Virus record (IMG/VR): IMGVR_UViG_3300044675_001894
Location: 32,858 to 96,857 of that record
Source of the DNA: a virus
Strand: one strand, 5' to 3'
Length of the DNA stretch: 64,000 nt
Shown: positions 28,763 to 37,362 of the stretch, piece after piece
How positions within the stretch are numbered: the first letter of the stretch is position 1
Layout of the letters: each line of letters opens with the position of its first letter
Position numbers and translations under genes: made by a program
The notes under the pieces: model-generated
Databases searched by the model: none
What the model saw: the letters and a program-made list of their open reading frames with translations, nothing else
Told to the model about the DNA's origin: nothing

Positions 28763-28926
28763 ATGCCCGTTTGACCTTGTCCGCTCGGACTGAGCAGACC
28801 ACCCATTATACCTCCACCTAGAGGTGAGATTGGGCGTATTGCATAGCGGGCACCGCCACGCTCACCAGTCATAGATGCAGGAGTCCTACCGATAGTAGGT
28901 TTGCGAGGCTTCTTCTTGGAAGCCAT
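28759..28926 (-). CDS. small basic Gly-rich protein
   Basis: 55 residues: MASKKKPRKPTIGRTPASM then a Gly-rich tail (ISPLGGGIMGGLLSPSGQ). Highly basic N-terminus. Overlaps the next gene by ATGA and follows the previous gene by two bases, which supports it despite its size. Function unknown. Confidence 0.65.
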   Translation of the reverse strand: MASKKKPRKPTIGRTPASMTGERGGARYAIRPISPLGGGIMGGLLSPSGQGQTGI

Positions 28927-28928
28927 GG

Positions 28929-29555
28929 TCACATCTCGTTAGGTTTTTTGGCTTTAGGGTTAGGAATTGTTGCCTTCGGGTAAGTCTTGTTGGCAACTGA
29001 AGGTGCATCAATGCGCTTAGTGCGCTTGCTAGGTTTGTCATTAGGCAACAATGCCATGCGCCGTTCACGCTTTGCTTTACGGGTTGCGTTTAGTTTTTCT
29101 GAAGCCATTGCTTTAACAGTTGCATTGCGCTCTTCAACATACTTGTCTCTGCCAGCCATGTACTCATCATGAGTAGCAGGGGTGCCTACAGTTCTACCCA
29201 GTAAACGTGGATGGTTCTTTTCTAGTTGCTCAGGTGACGCTGTTTTACCTGTTGACTCAAGTCTTTCAACTGTTTGGGTATTTGGGTCACGCAAAGCAAT
29301 ACGGACGTTTCCTACATCACCAATGTGGCTTGTCTTGGTTGAAGTGTTGCGCTCAATTTTAATACGGTTAGTCCACTTGACTGGATACCCAGCATCGTCT
29401 GGACCCAATGTCCCTGCTTCACGGGCAGGAGTGTGGATCATAGGAACAACAGTTTCAGTAGGTTCTTCTGAAGACTTACCAGTGTTTGGTAGATCCCAAA
29501 TCTTAAATGAAGACTCTGAACTTGCTCCAGATGCGAAGTGGTCTTTACGAGCCAT
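28929..29555 (-). CDS. hypothetical protein with basic C-terminus
   Basis: 208 residues. An N-terminal part with some strand character (FKIWDLPNTG ... YPVKWTNRIKIERNTS), then helical (DEYMAGRDKYVEERNATVKAMASEKLNATRKAKRERRMALL) and a very basic end (KPSKRTKRIDAPSVANKTYPK). Not recognised. A DNA-contacting virion protein is plausible. Confidence 0.65.
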   Translation of the reverse strand: MARKDHFASGASSESSFKIWDLPNTGKSSEEPTETVVPMIHTPAREAGTLGPDDAGYPVKWTNRIKIERNTSTKTSHIGDVGNVRIALRDPNTQTVERLESTGKTASPEQLEKNHPRLLGRTVGTPATHDEYMAGRDKYVEERNATVKAMASEKLNATRKAKRERRMALLPNDKPSKRTKRIDAPSVANKTYPKATIPNPKAKKPNEM

Positions 29556-29806
29556 TAACGACCAGATACATCGTATGGTTTGGCGTAACCGTTCTTCATG
29601 CCCCAGTCTTTATCCATCTGTGATAAGCGTGCATCAACTTGCGGAGTTGTCATTGCTGGCTTACCACCTGATCCCAGTTTTCCTTGGGCATCAAGTTGCT
29701 TAGGAGAGCCAGTTGGGCGAGTTGTTACCCATGATGGTGGTTGTGGTGGAGCGCTACGCATACCACGATGTGGTTCGTTATTTGAAATACGGCTGTGGAT
29801 GCTCAT
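29555..29806 (-). CDS. small hypothetical protein
   Basis: 83 residues from ATG 29806; an earlier in-frame start would lie within the upstream gene. Pro/Ser/Gly-rich N-terminus (MRSAPPQPPSWVTTRPTGSPKQ) and a short helical end (QVDARLSQMDKDWGMKNGY). Function unknown. Confidence 0.6.
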   Translation of the reverse strand: MSIHSRISNNEPHRGMRSAPPQPPSWVTTRPTGSPKQLDAQGKLGSGGKPAMTTPQVDARLSQMDKDWGMKNGYAKPYDVSGR

Positions 29807-29811
29807 GGCTG

Positions 29812-30102
29812 TTAGTAACCTGCTTCTTTCAACCAACTATCATCTTCTTTAGCGGTTGCTTGAGGTTCAGCCGCTTTTGCACGGATTCCGTCACCCCACA
29901 CATCTCGCTTCATGTTTCCAACCTCATCTTGTTCGTAAGCCCTGTTTTGAGGAGCCAGAGGTTTTCCGTTTTTGCCATAACCACCAGATGAAAATACGTT
30001 TTGTGCACCTGGAACGTACGCTTGACCTGGTTGGGTGAACTGTTTCTTCTTTGCTGGGTACTCAGGGTACGAACCACCACGAATCTTGCTAAAAATGCCC
30101 AT
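29812..30102 (-). CDS. small hypothetical protein
   Basis: 96 residues (MGIFSKIRGGSYPEYPAKKKQFTQPGQAYVPG...), Gly/Pro/Lys-rich, likely disordered, ending in SWLKEAGY. Not recognised. Two bases from the next gene upstream. Confidence 0.6.
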   Translation of the reverse strand: MGIFSKIRGGSYPEYPAKKKQFTQPGQAYVPGAQNVFSSGGYGKNGKPLAPQNRAYEQDEVGNMKRDVWGDGIRAKAAEPQATAKEDDSWLKEAGY

Positions 30103-30104
30103 AG

Positions 30105-30311
30105 TTAGTCTTCTACTTTCGTCAAAAAGGATTTAGAGGAATCATAATCAGGATGCTTTTCCATACCTGCTGGCATGTCAAGGTCATCACTGTCTTGTGT
30201 TACGCCGTGAGGGTCATCCCCACGACCTGCATTGTAAGCACGATGGTGCACCATTTTTGAACGGGCAGCGGCTGGAAGAGTGCCTCGCAATTTTGGGCTG
30301 ATATCTGCCAC
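30105..30311 (-). CDS. small hypothetical protein
   Basis: 68 residues (MADISPKLRGTLPAAARSKMVHHRAYNAGRGDDPHGVTQDSDDLDMPAG...), mixed charge, probably disordered. Two bases after the stop of the SpoVS-like gene. Function unknown. Confidence 0.6.
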   Translation of the reverse strand: MADISPKLRGTLPAAARSKMVHHRAYNAGRGDDPHGVTQDSDDLDMPAGMEKHPDYDSSKSFLTKVED

Positions 30312-30313
30312 GA

Positions 30314-30604
30314 CTACCTCACAATTGGTTTGAAGGAGATAGCCGAAATGGATTCTCCGTTATCACCAATAATATCATCAAACCCAATAATGTAAGTAAG
30401 ATCCACACCACGTGGGGCAACAAAGCCTCTGGCAATTGCGGCGGCTTTTGCGGCTTGGTTGACTGCGCTTGCACCAATCGCTCGCATCTTTGGCGCTTGC
30501 CCTGCGTTCACTGCACGAGCAAGAATGGATCCAACGCTCTGTGGGTTGCTGGAACCCGAGACTTTGAGGACGTCTTCAATTGGGGAATTAAGTTCTTGTG
30601 ACAT
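30314..30604 (-). CDS. SpoVS-like protein
   Basis: 96 residues. EDVLKVSGSSNPQSVGSILARAVNAGQAPKMRAIGASAVNQAAKAAAIARGFVAPRGVDLTYIIGFDDI is a clear match to stage V sporulation protein S, an Alba-superfamily protein: VLKVSxxSNPxSVAgaLA, IGAGAxNQAxKAxAIARGFVAPxGVDL. SpoVS regulates sporulation and septation in Bacillus and relatives bind nucleic acid; a phage copy could act on host development or on DNA. Clear SD AGGAG before ATG 30604. Confidence 0.88.
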   Translation of the reverse strand: MSQELNSPIEDVLKVSGSSNPQSVGSILARAVNAGQAPKMRAIGASAVNQAAKAAAIARGFVAPRGVDLTYIIGFDDIIGDNGESISAISFKPIVR

Positions 30605-30648
30605 GTTTGTACTCCTAATAGAACAATGAATTAAATTGTTCCCAAAGT

Positions 30649-31014
30649 TTAGAAGTACTCTGCCTCTTTCAAGAGTTCTATCAGGTCATCTAGCCTCATC
30701 ACAGCGTACGACTCACCCAACGCTTTTTCCCCTTTACCTTTCCTCTTCACTACCAACGCAGGAACGCCGTCACCTAGACGATCCGCCTGCTCTACAGTGT
30801 CATTGAGCCAACCACTGATGTTAAATGACTTGTCGTTCTTGCACTGGATCGCAACCTCACGTTCGGTAACACGGCGCACAATGCCATTGATGTCACCTGT
30901 GTCCATGGCTCCAGCAAGGGCTGTTCTGCGGGCATTACGAAACCCTGCACCGATCAAGTAGTCCTTGACCAAAGTCTCAAAGGCTGTTCCTTTGGCTTTG
31001 TGTTTGTTACCCAT
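30649..31014 (-). CDS. Holliday-junction-resolvase-like nuclease
   Basis: 121 residues. KGTAFETLVKDYLIGAGFRNARRTALAGAMDTGDINGI...VAIQCKNDKSFNISGWLNDTVEQADRL shows the PD-(D/E)XK order: Glu13, Asp of GDI, and QxK (IQCKN). The layout fits the Hjc/VRR-NUC-like resolvases of actinophages, which cut branched DNA before packaging. SD AAGGAG. First enzyme of the replication-recombination block. Confidence 0.8.
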   Translation of the reverse strand: MGNKHKAKGTAFETLVKDYLIGAGFRNARRTALAGAMDTGDINGIVRRVTEREVAIQCKNDKSFNISGWLNDTVEQADRLGDGVPALVVKRKGKGEKALGESYAVMRLDDLIELLKEAEYF

Positions 31015-31026
31015 TACTTAACTCCT

Positions 31027-31812
31027 TTACTTATACTTTGTGATGACAGGGTACCCAGTCAGTGGGCACATTTCTAAGTCTGGCGATACTGGGCTGGTGT
31101 AACTGCGGACAAGCAAACGTTGAACCCAACGGTCGGTCCCGTCATAACTGGCTTGGAATGGCTTACGACCATGGACGGTGTTGGAGTTGTCAATAATCAA
31201 AAGGTCACCTCTAGTTAATGCTATTTCGTTAGTGTGCTTCTCTATTGCACGACCAAACTCTTCTAAAGCATCTTGAGCCGCCGCTGTAGTGCCACGCATG
31301 ACGGACTTGTCGTAGCACATGGTGCTACGCCCATCCTTAACTCCTAATACAGAAGTTGTAACAACAGTGTCAGGTTCCCCATGCGTTCTAAAACTATCGT
31401 CAACAGTTGTTTCAAATAGAGGCATTGACAATAGCGCAATACAAACGTCATCTAACTCGGGCAAGATGTTTTGCAACTGCGCATAAGTTGTAAAGGCTTG
31501 TGGATCACCACGTAGGCACAGCAACATAATGTAGTCAGGCTTGTACGGGTGAAAGGCTGTTTCAGTATGGAGCGCCAAGGTTGTTTTAGATGACGAAGAT
31601 ATCTGTGAGTACTCAGTCTTTGGGTTGGGCACAATGTTTTGAATCAGTCTGCCGTTTTGTTCTTGTTTATAACCTACTGGTACGCCAAGGTTCTTTGCGT
31701 AATGAAACAAGGTGTCACGAGCAATAGGACAAGTATCCTCAGAGATGTTTGGTGTGATTGGTGTGGTTGGTATTGGACCAACGGGCACATCTTTAAACAG
31801 AACAATGGTCAT
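31027..31812 (-). CDS. Fe(II)/2-oxoglutarate oxygenase, clavaminate synthase/TauD-like
   Basis: 261 residues. LALHTETAFHPYKPDYIMLLCLRGDP contains the HxE iron site, and RGDLLIIDNSNTVHGRKPFQASYDGTDRWVQRLLV the distal His (VHGR) and the 2-oxoglutarate Arg. HTExAFHxxxPDYixLxCLR is typical of the clavaminate synthase/arginine and asparagine hydroxylase group, which hydroxylates amino acids. In a replication block it might act on an amino acid or on a base; substrate unknown. Overlaps the next gene upstream by four bases. Confidence 0.85.
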   Translation of the reverse strand: MTIVLFKDVPVGPIPTTPITPNISEDTCPIARDTLFHYAKNLGVPVGYKQEQNGRLIQNIVPNPKTEYSQISSSSKTTLALHTETAFHPYKPDYIMLLCLRGDPQAFTTYAQLQNILPELDDVCIALLSMPLFETTVDDSFRTHGEPDTVVTTSVLGVKDGRSTMCYDKSVMRGTTAAAQDALEEFGRAIEKHTNEIALTRGDLLIIDNSNTVHGRKPFQASYDGTDRWVQRLLVRSYTSPVSPDLEMCPLTGYPVITKYK

Positions 31813-32333
31813 GGGTTATATCGTGCTTGTCTACGCTCCTGCGGAGCAATGCTGATACGGCGACTAAGTTCTCGGGACAATACCTGTGCACCACGCTCAC
31901 AGCGTTCAAACACTGAGTCCACCATCTTGCGGTATGCACGGGAGTTCAAATGTTCTTCCTGCTGTTCAATAACATCAGGGTCAACATCTCGGCGGGCTTT
32001 AGCCAATGTCACTGTGTCACCTTTAGCGGTGTCACTCCATTGTCCGATTAAGCATCGTGCTTCAACGATCCGACAATTGTTTGCTTGTCGCTCTTCGCTG
32101 ATTTCTGCTTCTACCAATTCTGCTTTGGCGTATGACACCCACGCCATGAACTCTCCATAGAGAGCCATTAGTTCAGCGTCTGATAACTCGTCCAGATACT
32201 GGGGTACCTGTGGCATCTCCCCCGCTGGTCGTGGGGGCATCGTGAACTTCTGATTGAACTTCTCCCTCACTGAGGAGTTGTCCTGTGAAGGGTTTGTCAT
32301 TGTCATCGGTTCTGGTCGCAGTATTGTTCGCAT
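31809..32333 (-). CDS. hypothetical helical protein
   Basis: 174 residues from ATG 32333, which has AAGGA six bases upstream. It overlaps the end of the nuclease gene by 161 bases in another frame, unusually long. The main part is helical and charged (DELSDAELMALYGEFMAWVSYAKAELVEAEISEERQANNCRIVEARC ... RAYRKMVDSVFERCERGAQVLSRELSRRI). Probably a DNA-metabolism accessory by position. Confidence 0.7.
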   Translation of the reverse strand: MRTILRPEPMTMTNPSQDNSSVREKFNQKFTMPPRPAGEMPQVPQYLDELSDAELMALYGEFMAWVSYAKAELVEAEISEERQANNCRIVEARCLIGQWSDTAKGDTVTLAKARRDVDPDVIEQQEEHLNSRAYRKMVDSVFERCERGAQVLSRELSRRISIAPQERRQARYNP

Positions 32334-33201
32334 CGTTTTCCTTCCAGCATGTGTTTTTGAATGGGCATTGCTTGCATGTCTTATGTTCTGAGTCCGTTAC
32401 CCACGCTGGACGCATGGGTGGGACTGATGAATCTAGCGCCCGAACTACCGTTTCGCAAGCGCTAAGAATCGGATCAACTAGTTCCTGTTGGAACTGGACT
32501 ACGAACTCTTTTACTTCTTGGGTGGCTTTCCATTCGTAGATAAACACCATGGTATGAATGCCTGTGCAGTACATGTACAACATGGCTTGACGGACATGAG
32601 ACTGAAACGGTTGACGGATGCGTTTCCACATCTCATCAGGTTTACCTTCAGACTCTTTAAATATGTCATAACTCTCAAAACGGATGGTGCCAGCGCCAAC
32701 ACTCTTAATCTCAATAAGAAATGGCTCTTCTTTCCCGTTGTTGACAATACCGTCAGCATGCCCAAGGATATGAAATTGATCGTTGGTTACAGGAACTTCA
32801 CGATAGATAGGACCAGGGGTCCCGCATGATGGGCACTTTTGTGGACTCAAATCTACCCATTTGTGACTACAAATATCGTTCTTGCACTGCCACGTACCGT
32901 GGAGAACGCCTGCGTCACGAAGCCACCCTTGCCACTTGGCATGAATAGCGTGACCTTCTGCAAAGACGTTCAAGCGTTGAAACGCAAACTTCTCGTCTTC
33001 TTTCTCATAACCCTTGATGGTGTACCAAGACGAACGAGGGCACCAATCCTTTTTAGCAATCTCGCTTGGGTGTAGGTGAGCAGTGTCTCGTGTAGATGAC
33101 AAGCGCTCTTTGATTAACTGAGCCTGCACAATAGGAATGACCTTACCTTTGCTGGTAAGAGCCTTCTTATATTCCTGTAAGTGCCATGGTGTTTCAGTCA
33201 T
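32173..33201 (-). CDS. PD-(D/E)XK nuclease, RecB/Cas4-like
   Basis: 342 residues. HLHPSEIAKKDWCPRSSWY carries the first Cys; ILGHADGIVN...EPFLIEIKSVG gives the Asp and ExK of the nuclease core; RQAMLYMYC is the QxxxY-like helix; CKQCPFKNTCWKEN supplies three further Cys, completing an Fe-S-type Cas4/AddB set. A zinc ribbon (CKNDICSHKW ... CPSCGTPG) is inserted. Likely a single-strand exonuclease for recombination. The last 50 residues are low complexity and overlap the next gene. Confidence 0.85.
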   Translation of the reverse strand: MTETPWHLQEYKKALTSKGKVIPIVQAQLIKERLSSTRDTAHLHPSEIAKKDWCPRSSWYTIKGYEKEDEKFAFQRLNVFAEGHAIHAKWQGWLRDAGVLHGTWQCKNDICSHKWVDLSPQKCPSCGTPGPIYREVPVTNDQFHILGHADGIVNNGKEEPFLIEIKSVGAGTIRFESYDIFKESEGKPDEMWKRIRQPFQSHVRQAMLYMYCTGIHTMVFIYEWKATQEVKEFVVQFQQELVDPILSACETVVRALDSSVPPMRPAWVTDSEHKTCKQCPFKNTCWKENDANNTATRTDDNDKPFTGQLLSEGEVQSEVHDAPTTSGGDATGTPVSGRVIRR

Positions 33202-33529
33202 CGTTTATCCCGCTCATCTCTAGAAAGTCATCTTCAGTAATTATCACGTACCTACGGTTGTTAAGGTCAAACTGCAATACAGGAAGGCGATCTTCCAAGA
33301 TGGCACGTTCAACTAACTCTGATAGGTCTTTATGTTTAATGGTGATTTGTTTGGTGTTGGTGGTGAACTTGTTCTCAATCAAGATATCGGCAGTGCGTAC
33401 GTCATTCTTACGCAACCAACCTGATCCTGAGCCTGCATTACGACTTCCTTTGTAGGACTTAGCGCTTCGCTGTTCCTGTTTCTTGGATGTCTTATTAATG
33501 GCTTTGCGGTCGTCACCACCAAGGATCAT
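33194..33529 (-). CDS. small PD-(D/E)XK endonuclease-like protein
   Basis: 111 residues. A basic N-terminus (KTSKKQEQRSAKSYKGSRNAGSGSGWLRKNDVRTADILIENKFT) includes an Asp followed by ENK (the E-x-K of the nuclease fold); then DLSELVERAILEDRLPVLQFDLNNRRYVIITEDDF. This is the pattern of small resolvase or restriction-like nucleases of phages. It overlaps both neighbours by a few bases and sits beside recA, consistent with recombination. Confidence 0.7.
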   Translation of the reverse strand: MILGGDDRKAINKTSKKQEQRSAKSYKGSRNAGSGSGWLRKNDVRTADILIENKFTTNTKQITIKHKDLSELVERAILEDRLPVLQFDLNNRRYVIITEDDFLEMSGINDD

Positions 33530-34542
33530 TCAAGACCAAACTTTGCAAACACTTCTTTAGTGATCTTGTCTCGCAAGTCAAGGTCTTCACGAACTGCTTG
33601 AAGCACTCCGTCTTTACCTTGCCACTTTTGGTCTCCGTAGGAGTAGTAGGCACCTGCACGGGTAACCAACTCATAAGCAATTGCAATGTTGACAACGTCT
33701 TTTACAGTGTCATACTCACCACGACTGAATCCTGTGGTATCTGCAAAGTAGTAGTCAACTACAGCAACTTGCTGTGGTCGGTACGTCTTGTTCTTCATGG
33801 TACGAGCCTTGATCGTTTGACCTACGGTCTCGTCCTTGGCTTTGATCCACTCGTCACGCTTTACTTCAACACGGCAGAAGTAATGGAAGTTCTTAGCCTT
33901 ACCACCTGGGGTAGTGCGGTTGTCTCCCCACATCACACCAATCTTCTCACGCCACTGGTTGATCATGATGCCTGTGCACTGGCGCTCATCATGAATCAGT
34001 GAGCGCTTCTGTGACTTAGAAGACTTGCGGAAGAACTTACCTGTGAGGCGAGCACCAAGACCTACGGTGAACTCTTCCATCATCTTTTCTGATTCGTCAC
34101 TTGGTACGAGAGCAGGGAGTGAGTCAATCACGATCATGTCAACGGCACGGTTGTCCAGTGCTTTAATGACAAGGTCATAAACCTGTTCCATGATGTTGGA
34201 CTCAACGACCCACAAACGGTCAAGGTCTACACCAATGCTCTTAGCATAATCAGGTACGTATTCTTCAGCCGCAATCCAAAGCGCTGTAAAGTCTGGGTCA
34301 AGTGCTTGGTTAGCCGCAATGGTCTTGTATGCAAGTGCAGTCTTACCTGAAGACTCTTCACCGATGATTTCACTCCACTGGTTAGCAGGCCAGCCTCCAC
34401 CAAGCATGAGGTCATAAGCAAGAATGCCTGTGGTGATGCGAGGCATTAACTCACGAACGGAACTGCCCTTAACGAGCGTGCCGTCTCCGTACTTCTTGTT
34501 CATCGCATTGATGATTGAATTGAGTGATTCGTAATCAGTCAT
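33526..34542 (-). CDS. recA: RecA-like recombinase
   Basis: 338 residues. Walker A GEESSGKT (61-68) after the typical GGGWPANQWSEIIG, Walker B VDMIVIDSLPALVPSDE, then GIMINQWREKIGVMWGDNRTTPGGKAKNFH, which corresponds to the L2 region and following motif (NQxRxKIGVMFGxPexTtGGxALkFyas in RecA). It forms filaments on ssDNA and drives strand exchange for repair and recombination-dependent replication. Adjacent nucleases and gp32-like SSB fit. Confidence 0.93.
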   Translation of the reverse strand: MTDYESLNSIINAMNKKYGDGTLVKGSSVRELMPRITTGILAYDLMLGGGWPANQWSEIIGEESSGKTALAYKTIAANQALDPDFTALWIAAEEYVPDYAKSIGVDLDRLWVVESNIMEQVYDLVIKALDNRAVDMIVIDSLPALVPSDESEKMMEEFTVGLGARLTGKFFRKSSKSQKRSLIHDERQCTGIMINQWREKIGVMWGDNRTTPGGKAKNFHYFCRVEVKRDEWIKAKDETVGQTIKARTMKNKTYRPQQVAVVDYYFADTTGFSRGEYDTVKDVVNIAIAYELVTRAGAYYSYGDQKWQGKDGVLQAVREDLDLRDKITKEVFAKFGLE

Positions 34543-34932
34543 TTAAACTCCCCAACTAGATCCGTCGCCTTGTGAAAACCTTCCGTTCCAACCACACGCA
34601 TAACAACGTGGTGCTGGCTGTGCTCCGTTGATCATACTGTTTGATCCTCGTCCTACACGGCTAAATACATAAATACTTCCGCATTCAGGACAAGTTGAGT
34701 TGCCTTCTTTACGAGCCGCTTCTCCACCTTTCCACAAGCGAATTGCATCACTCATGTTTAGTTGGTCAGTCGGTAAACGATTAGGGTCTAACAACTCTTG
34801 GTTACCCTGTTGTACTTGCTGTTGTGGTTGTGCAACAGGGAAATTTAGAACAGGAGAAGTTGGGGGTGTTGCATACGTGCGAGGTGTTGTTGGCTTCTCC
34901 CCTGCAATCTTTTTACTCCACCAGTCACTCAT
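34543..34932 (-). CDS. hypothetical protein with C-terminal zinc ribbon
   Basis: 129 residues. A Pro/Gln-rich N-terminal half, then STCPECGSIYVFSRVGRGSNSMINGAQPAPRCYACGWNGRFS, two CxxC pairs forming a zinc ribbon. Directly upstream (in transcription) of recA with no gap. Possibly a nucleic-acid-binding cofactor. Confidence 0.7.
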   Translation of the reverse strand: MSDWWSKKIAGEKPTTPRTYATPPTSPVLNFPVAQPQQQVQQGNQELLDPNRLPTDQLNMSDAIRLWKGGEAARKEGNSTCPECGSIYVFSRVGRGSNSMINGAQPAPRCYACGWNGRFSQGDGSSWGV

Positions 34933-35278
34933 CGTCTTCTTCCTCCATCAGGTTGTCTAACATTATTAAAATTCTCTCTGAGTCCGCAAGTTTGTTAACT
35001 GCCGCCATACCGAACACTGTCAATATGGCAACAATCTCATCTTTAGGGGACACTAGTTTATCCGATTTCTCTAGTAGATCAGCAAACCAGTTAGCGCCTT
35101 CTAAGATTTCATTGTAAATGTCAGTAGCAATAAAGACGCCCCATCGGGACAGTACATCTGCGTATTCCACTTCTCTTACATCTTCTGATGGTGGTGAAAA
35201 CCCCATAGTGCTGGCGTAGTCCTGCCCGTCAGGGACAGACAGCATAAGGTAGAAGTTACGCTGTTCTATTTCCTGCAT
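34925..35278 (-). CDS. hypothetical acidic protein
   Basis: 117 residues, helical and acidic (YADVLSRWGVFIATDIYNEILEGANWFADLLEKSDKLVSPKDEIVAILTVFGMAAVNKLADSERILIMLDNLMEEEDDE). Not recognised. It overlaps the polymerase gene stop by one base and the zinc-ribbon gene by eight, so it belongs to the replication unit. Confidence 0.7.
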   Translation of the reverse strand: MQEIEQRNFYLMLSVPDGQDYASTMGFSPPSEDVREVEYADVLSRWGVFIATDIYNEILEGANWFADLLEKSDKLVSPKDEIVAILTVFGMAAVNKLADSERILIMLDNLMEEEDDE

Positions 35279-37359
35279 TACTTAGCGTCTGCCCAGTTAT
35301 GTGCAACGTTGCAAGACACCTTGAGTGGTACGCCACGCAAGATAACACCGTCACCCATGGCTTCAATAAAACGTGGCATGATTTCCTCCCAAGAGTTCTC
35401 TGGTACAGCGGTCACGATTTCGTCATGAACCTGTACCAACATCCTAGTGTCAGTTCCTTGGAGGGCTTTTTCAATGTCAATCATGGCAATCTTGCATATA
35501 TCAGCCGCACTGCCTTGAACCACAGCGTTAATAGCCTGTCTCTCGGCTCTGGAGCGCTTCTCATCGTCTGTGGACTTGATATCGGGCAAACGGCGCCTAC
35601 GCCCCGTCAGAGTCGTTACGTAGCCTTTGGCACGGGCTTGGGACACAACATGGCGCTTCCACTGGGTTAGCCCTGCAAACTGCTCGTAGTAACGGTTGAT
35701 CATGTATTTGGCACGATCCTCAGGGATACCTGTAGTGCGAGCCAGTTTCATATAGCCACCGCCGTAAGCGGTCAAGAAGTTCACACCTTTACCAATTTGG
35801 CGTTCTTCGCTAGTTACCTCTGAAACGTCCTTGCCAAACAACAAAGCGGCGGCACCTGCGTGAATGTCAATGTCATTATTGAAGATGTGGATCAACTCAG
35901 GATCCTTAGAGAACATCGCCATGACTCGGAGTTCAATCTGGTCGTAGTCAGCCACCATCAAGGTGTAACCCTCGGGAGCAATAAAAAGGCTACGAATACT
36001 GGACTCACGAGGAATGTTCTGTAGGTTCGGATTAGAAGCAGACAAACGACCTGTAGCAGTTCGGTGCAGGTTGTATGACGGGTGCAAACGACCCTTGGAC
36101 AACTTAGGCAACAGTCCGTCAACATAAGTTGATTTAAGTTTCTGAGTTTCAGACCATTGCAAGAGCAACGTAATCGCTGGGTGCTTGGACTCCAGGCGCT
36201 TCAATGACTCTTCGTCTACTGATGGCGCTCCACCTTTGGTCTCCTTGAATGGTTTTAGTCCCAAACCACCTTCACGCTTCTTGTTAAACAAGAACGCTTG
36301 CTTGTGCTTTGTGGAGTCAGGGTTAAACCCAATTGGTGCGTACTTGGACAACTCCAACAGAGTGTCTCGCATCTTCCCGTCTAGTTCCTTACCAAGAATC
36401 TTTAACTGGAGATGGTCTACTGGGATGCCTTCGTTCTCCATCTGCATGAGTACACGAAGCACTGCGGAGTCTTGTTCAACAACTCGGGTCAGGTCATTAT
36501 GGTGCTGGAGGTAATTAGACAGACGCTCATAAAGCATCCATGTCCAACGGGCATCAAGGTGTACATAACGAGCCGCTGAATCAAATGGAACCTCATCAAT
36601 GATCTTGCCCAACTTACCTTCACGGGAATAGGCGTTGTGCTTGTCATAGTTATGTTGGATCAAACTTTCAAGTGAATAAGACATCAAGTTCTCATTGATG
36701 GCGTGCTGTAAGAGCATGGTGTCCCTGAATGGATTAGACGGGACTTCGTTGTAGTACTTGCTCAATGAGCGAGCATCAAACTTCACGTTGTGCCCAACTT
36801 TAATCAAGTCACTAAAAAACAAAGGGCGCAACTCTTCAAGTACAACGGAGCGAGACAGTTGCTCAGGTACTGGTGAGTATTGCGCTGGTATGTGGTAACG
36901 AGCCTTAGCGGTGGACTCTTGACCGCTCTTAAGAACTTTGCGGTAACCCTCAGGTGGGACAGTAGTACCGTCACCAATCTCCTCGGGTACCAAGATGGAA
37001 CCACGACTGTGCCCCATAGGGATTGCCCATGAGTGTCCTTTAGTAGCGATACCTAACCAAAAGACTTCGTTGCGCAAAGGATCAAGCGCAAGCATCTTGC
37101 GGTAATCGCCTTCTATTTTCTCCCGTGCTTTACGAGCGATGTCGGGGGAAGGGTTCTTGAGTTTTGCGACATGCGCTTTCCATTCCTTTTCAATGTGTTC
37201 AAGAAGGTCGGGATGGCGATCAAGGATTCCACGGGACTCAATGTCAAACGCAAAAGCCCCAACGTTTTGGATAACTTTGATGATTTCATGTAGTTCTGCG
37301 ATGGTAGACACAACATGGGGCGCTTGGCGCCCCATGTCATTGTCGTTAGTTGTGGTCAC
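35278..37359 (-). CDS. polA: family A DNA polymerase with 3'-5' exonuclease
   Basis: 693 residues. Exo I FAFDIESRGI, Exo II KVGHNVKFDARSL and Exo III YVHLDARWTW supply the proofreading acidic residues. Polymerase motifs: RTATGRLSASNPNLQNIP, motif A MVADYDQIELRVMA, motif B RQIGKGVNFLTAYGGG, motif C VQVHDEIVTAVPE. There is no 5'-3' exonuclease domain, as in phage replicative enzymes of this family. Motif B keeps Phe at the position of E. coli Phe762. It is the replicative polymerase of this phage. Confidence 0.95.
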   Translation of the reverse strand: MTTTNDNDMGRQAPHVVSTIAELHEIIKVIQNVGAFAFDIESRGILDRHPDLLEHIEKEWKAHVAKLKNPSPDIARKAREKIEGDYRKMLALDPLRNEVFWLGIATKGHSWAIPMGHSRGSILVPEEIGDGTTVPPEGYRKVLKSGQESTAKARYHIPAQYSPVPEQLSRSVVLEELRPLFFSDLIKVGHNVKFDARSLSKYYNEVPSNPFRDTMLLQHAINENLMSYSLESLIQHNYDKHNAYSREGKLGKIIDEVPFDSAARYVHLDARWTWMLYERLSNYLQHHNDLTRVVEQDSAVLRVLMQMENEGIPVDHLQLKILGKELDGKMRDTLLELSKYAPIGFNPDSTKHKQAFLFNKKREGGLGLKPFKETKGGAPSVDEESLKRLESKHPAITLLLQWSETQKLKSTYVDGLLPKLSKGRLHPSYNLHRTATGRLSASNPNLQNIPRESSIRSLFIAPEGYTLMVADYDQIELRVMAMFSKDPELIHIFNNDIDIHAGAAALLFGKDVSEVTSEERQIGKGVNFLTAYGGGYMKLARTTGIPEDRAKYMINRYYEQFAGLTQWKRHVVSQARAKGYVTTLTGRRRRLPDIKSTDDEKRSRAERQAINAVVQGSAADICKIAMIDIEKALQGTDTRMLVQVHDEIVTAVPENSWEEIMPRFIEAMGDGVILRGVPLKVSCNVAHNWADAK

Positions 37360-37362
37360 GGC

